From DASUZB01 sp036377075 (GTDB lineage Bacteria > Actinomycetota > CALGFH01), in the NCBI GenBank assembly GCA_036377075.1, contig DASUZB010000160.1, positions 1 to 34,190 of the forward strand: a stretch of 34,190 nucleotides of DNA, given 5' to 3'. This document shows positions 33,360 to 34,190 of this stretch, in pieces (the first letter of the stretch is position 1; each line of letters begins with the position of its first letter). Both the position numbers and the translations under genes were made by a program. The notes beneath the pieces are model-generated. The model was not told the origin of the DNA. It worked only from the letters and a program-made list of their open reading frames with translations, and ran no database searches.

Positions 33360-34190
33360 TCATGAACCCGAAGAGGCCGGTGGGGGAAGCCCCGTTCCGC
33401 GCGCACGTGGGTGCGCGCGCAGGTAGACCTCGCGCAGCCGGTCCGCCGTGACCATGGTGTAGACCTGGGTGGTGGCCAGGCTGGCGTGGCCGAGCAGCTC
33501 CTGCACGCTGCGCACGTCGGCGCCGCCGGCCAGCAGGTGGGTGGCGAAGGAGTGGCGCAGCACGTGCGGCGAGACCGCCCCCTCGAGGCCCGCCCTGCGG
33601 GCGTGGTGGCGCAGGATCTTCCAGCACCCTTGCCGGGTGAGGCGGCTGCCCTGGGCGTTGAGGAAGAGCGCGGGGCCGGCGCGGGGCCCGGCGAGCGCCG
33701 GGCGGCCGCGGACCAGCCAGGTGCCGAGGGCGCGGCGGGCGGAGCGGCCGATCGGCACCAGGCGCTCCCGCGACCCCTTGCCGAAGGCGCGCACCACGCC
33801 GTCGTCGAGGTCGACGTCGTCGACGTCGAGCGCGGTCGCCTCGCTGACCCGCAGGCCCGCCGCGTACAGCGTCTCCAGCAGGGCGCGGTCGCGCAGGGCG
33901 CGGGGGTCGTCGCCGGCCACCGCGCCCAGCAGCGCCTCGACCTGCTCGACGCTGAGGGCCTTGGGCAGCGAGGTGGGCACCCGGGGGCTGCCGAGGTCCC
34001 GCGAGGGGTCGCCGGCGGCGAGCCGCTCGCGTACCAGGAAGCGGTGGAAGCCGCGCACCGCCGCCAGGCTGCGCGCCACGCTGGAGGCGCGGTAGCGGGT
34101 GCCGACCGCGGTCGCGCCGCTGCGCAGCGCGCCGAGGAACGCGACCAGGTCGTCCTCGCCGGCGGCCGCGGGGTCGTCGATCCCGGCGGC
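33360..34190 (-). CDS. xerD: Tyrosine recombinase XerD (N-terminus beyond window)
   Basis: Site-specific recombinase that with XerC resolves chromosome dimers at dif. The last 277 codons are visible: the end of the SAM-like core-binding domain (VARSLAAVRGFHRFLVRERL) and the whole catalytic domain. Active residues are Arg in YAAGLRVSEATAL, Lys in GKGSRERLVPI, HVLRHSFATHLL (HxxR), LGHASLATTQ (His) and the Tyr nucleophile in TQVYTMV. The end, DRLREVYLRAHPRA, is typical of XerD; a short Gly/Pro/Ser tail follows. The frame stays open to the window edge. The location upstream of the parA-scpAB block matches the actinobacterial xerD locus (compare Rv1701), which favours XerD over XerC. Confidence 0.95.
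   Translation of the reverse strand, partial: AAGIDDPAAAGEDDLVAFLGALRSGATAVGTRYRASSVARSLAAVRGFHRFLVRERLAAGDPSRDLGSPRVPTSLPKALSVEQVEALLGAVAGDDPRALRDRALLETLYAAGLRVSEATALDVDDVDLDDGVVRAFGKGSRERLVPIGRSARRALGTWLVRGRPALAGPRAGPALFLNAQGSRLTRQGCWKILRHHARRAGLEGAVSPHVLRHSFATHLLAGGADVRSVQELLGHASLATTQVYTMVTADRLREVYLRAHPRARGTGLPPPASSGS

Noticed and set aside
33340..33365. Further octamer array near the xerD stop
   Set aside because: Only two or three units (CGACAAAG and neighbours, opposite orientation) resemble the pattern, which is too little to separate from chance.

Overview
This window is very GC-rich (well above 70% by eye) and gene-dense, with GTG/TTG starts and many 4-nt ATGA/GTGA stop-start overlaps. 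Two gene blocks point to an Actinomycetota chromosome, probably a deep-branching or uncultured lineage. Reading right to left on the minus strand, the first block is xerD - dksA-like - deoB - parA - RHH protein - deoA - site-2 protease - scpA - scpB - rluB - aroH - tyrA - cmk - plsC - der - tRNA-Pro. This resembles the mycobacterial Rv1701-Rv1713 neighbourhood. The second block is pgsA - sugar-1-P nucleotidyltransferase fusion - vanW - gcvH - garA - ftsR-like - D,D-carboxypeptidase - DUF151 nuclease - second MerR, converging on gcvP. This resembles Rv1822-Rv1832. I recalled both comparisons from memory; no search was run.

Layout. 1-573: 5' part of a polytopic membrane protein on the minus strand, running off the window; its outer 108 nt are a perfect zero-spacer palindrome, which looks like a contig-end fold-back. 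0.7-5.3 kb: HAD phosphatase (+), ABC-F ATPase (-), GH36 alpha-galactosidase (-). 5.5-8.5 kb: gcvP (+), divergent from the galactosidase. 8.5-13 kb: the gcvH/garA/MerR block, with two well-formed sigma-A-type promoters. 13.3-20 kb: envelope genes (VanW, nucleotidyltransferase/pseudo-mutase fusion, CDP-alcohol phosphatidyltransferase, exported HExxH protein). 20.3-30.9 kb: tRNA-Pro, then ribosome assembly (der, rluB), lipid (plsC), nucleotide (cmk, deoA), aromatic amino acid (aroH, tyrA) and chromosome-organisation genes (scpAB, parA). 30.9-31.6 kb: gene-free. 31.6-34.2 kb: deoB, a DksA-like factor and the C-terminal part of xerD.

The most unusual signal is a family of short, AT-rich, strictly 8-bp-periodic degenerate repeats (plus-strand consensus NTNNRTYR; minus-strand YRAYNNAN). 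It occupies five gene boundaries between 21.8 and 31.1 kb, and I found none in the first 21 kb. One array encodes the last residues of plsC, one is enclosed by a 14-bp inverted repeat, and the largest lies upstream of parA. I do not recognise it as a named element. Other points are four copies of CACG-N4-GTGGTC with a 30-bp perfect palindrome in the parA-deoB gap, and a phosphomannomutase domain in which all four catalytic loops are degraded. I saw no mobile element, CRISPR array, prophage or defence gene; apart from the repeats, the gene content is conserved housekeeping.
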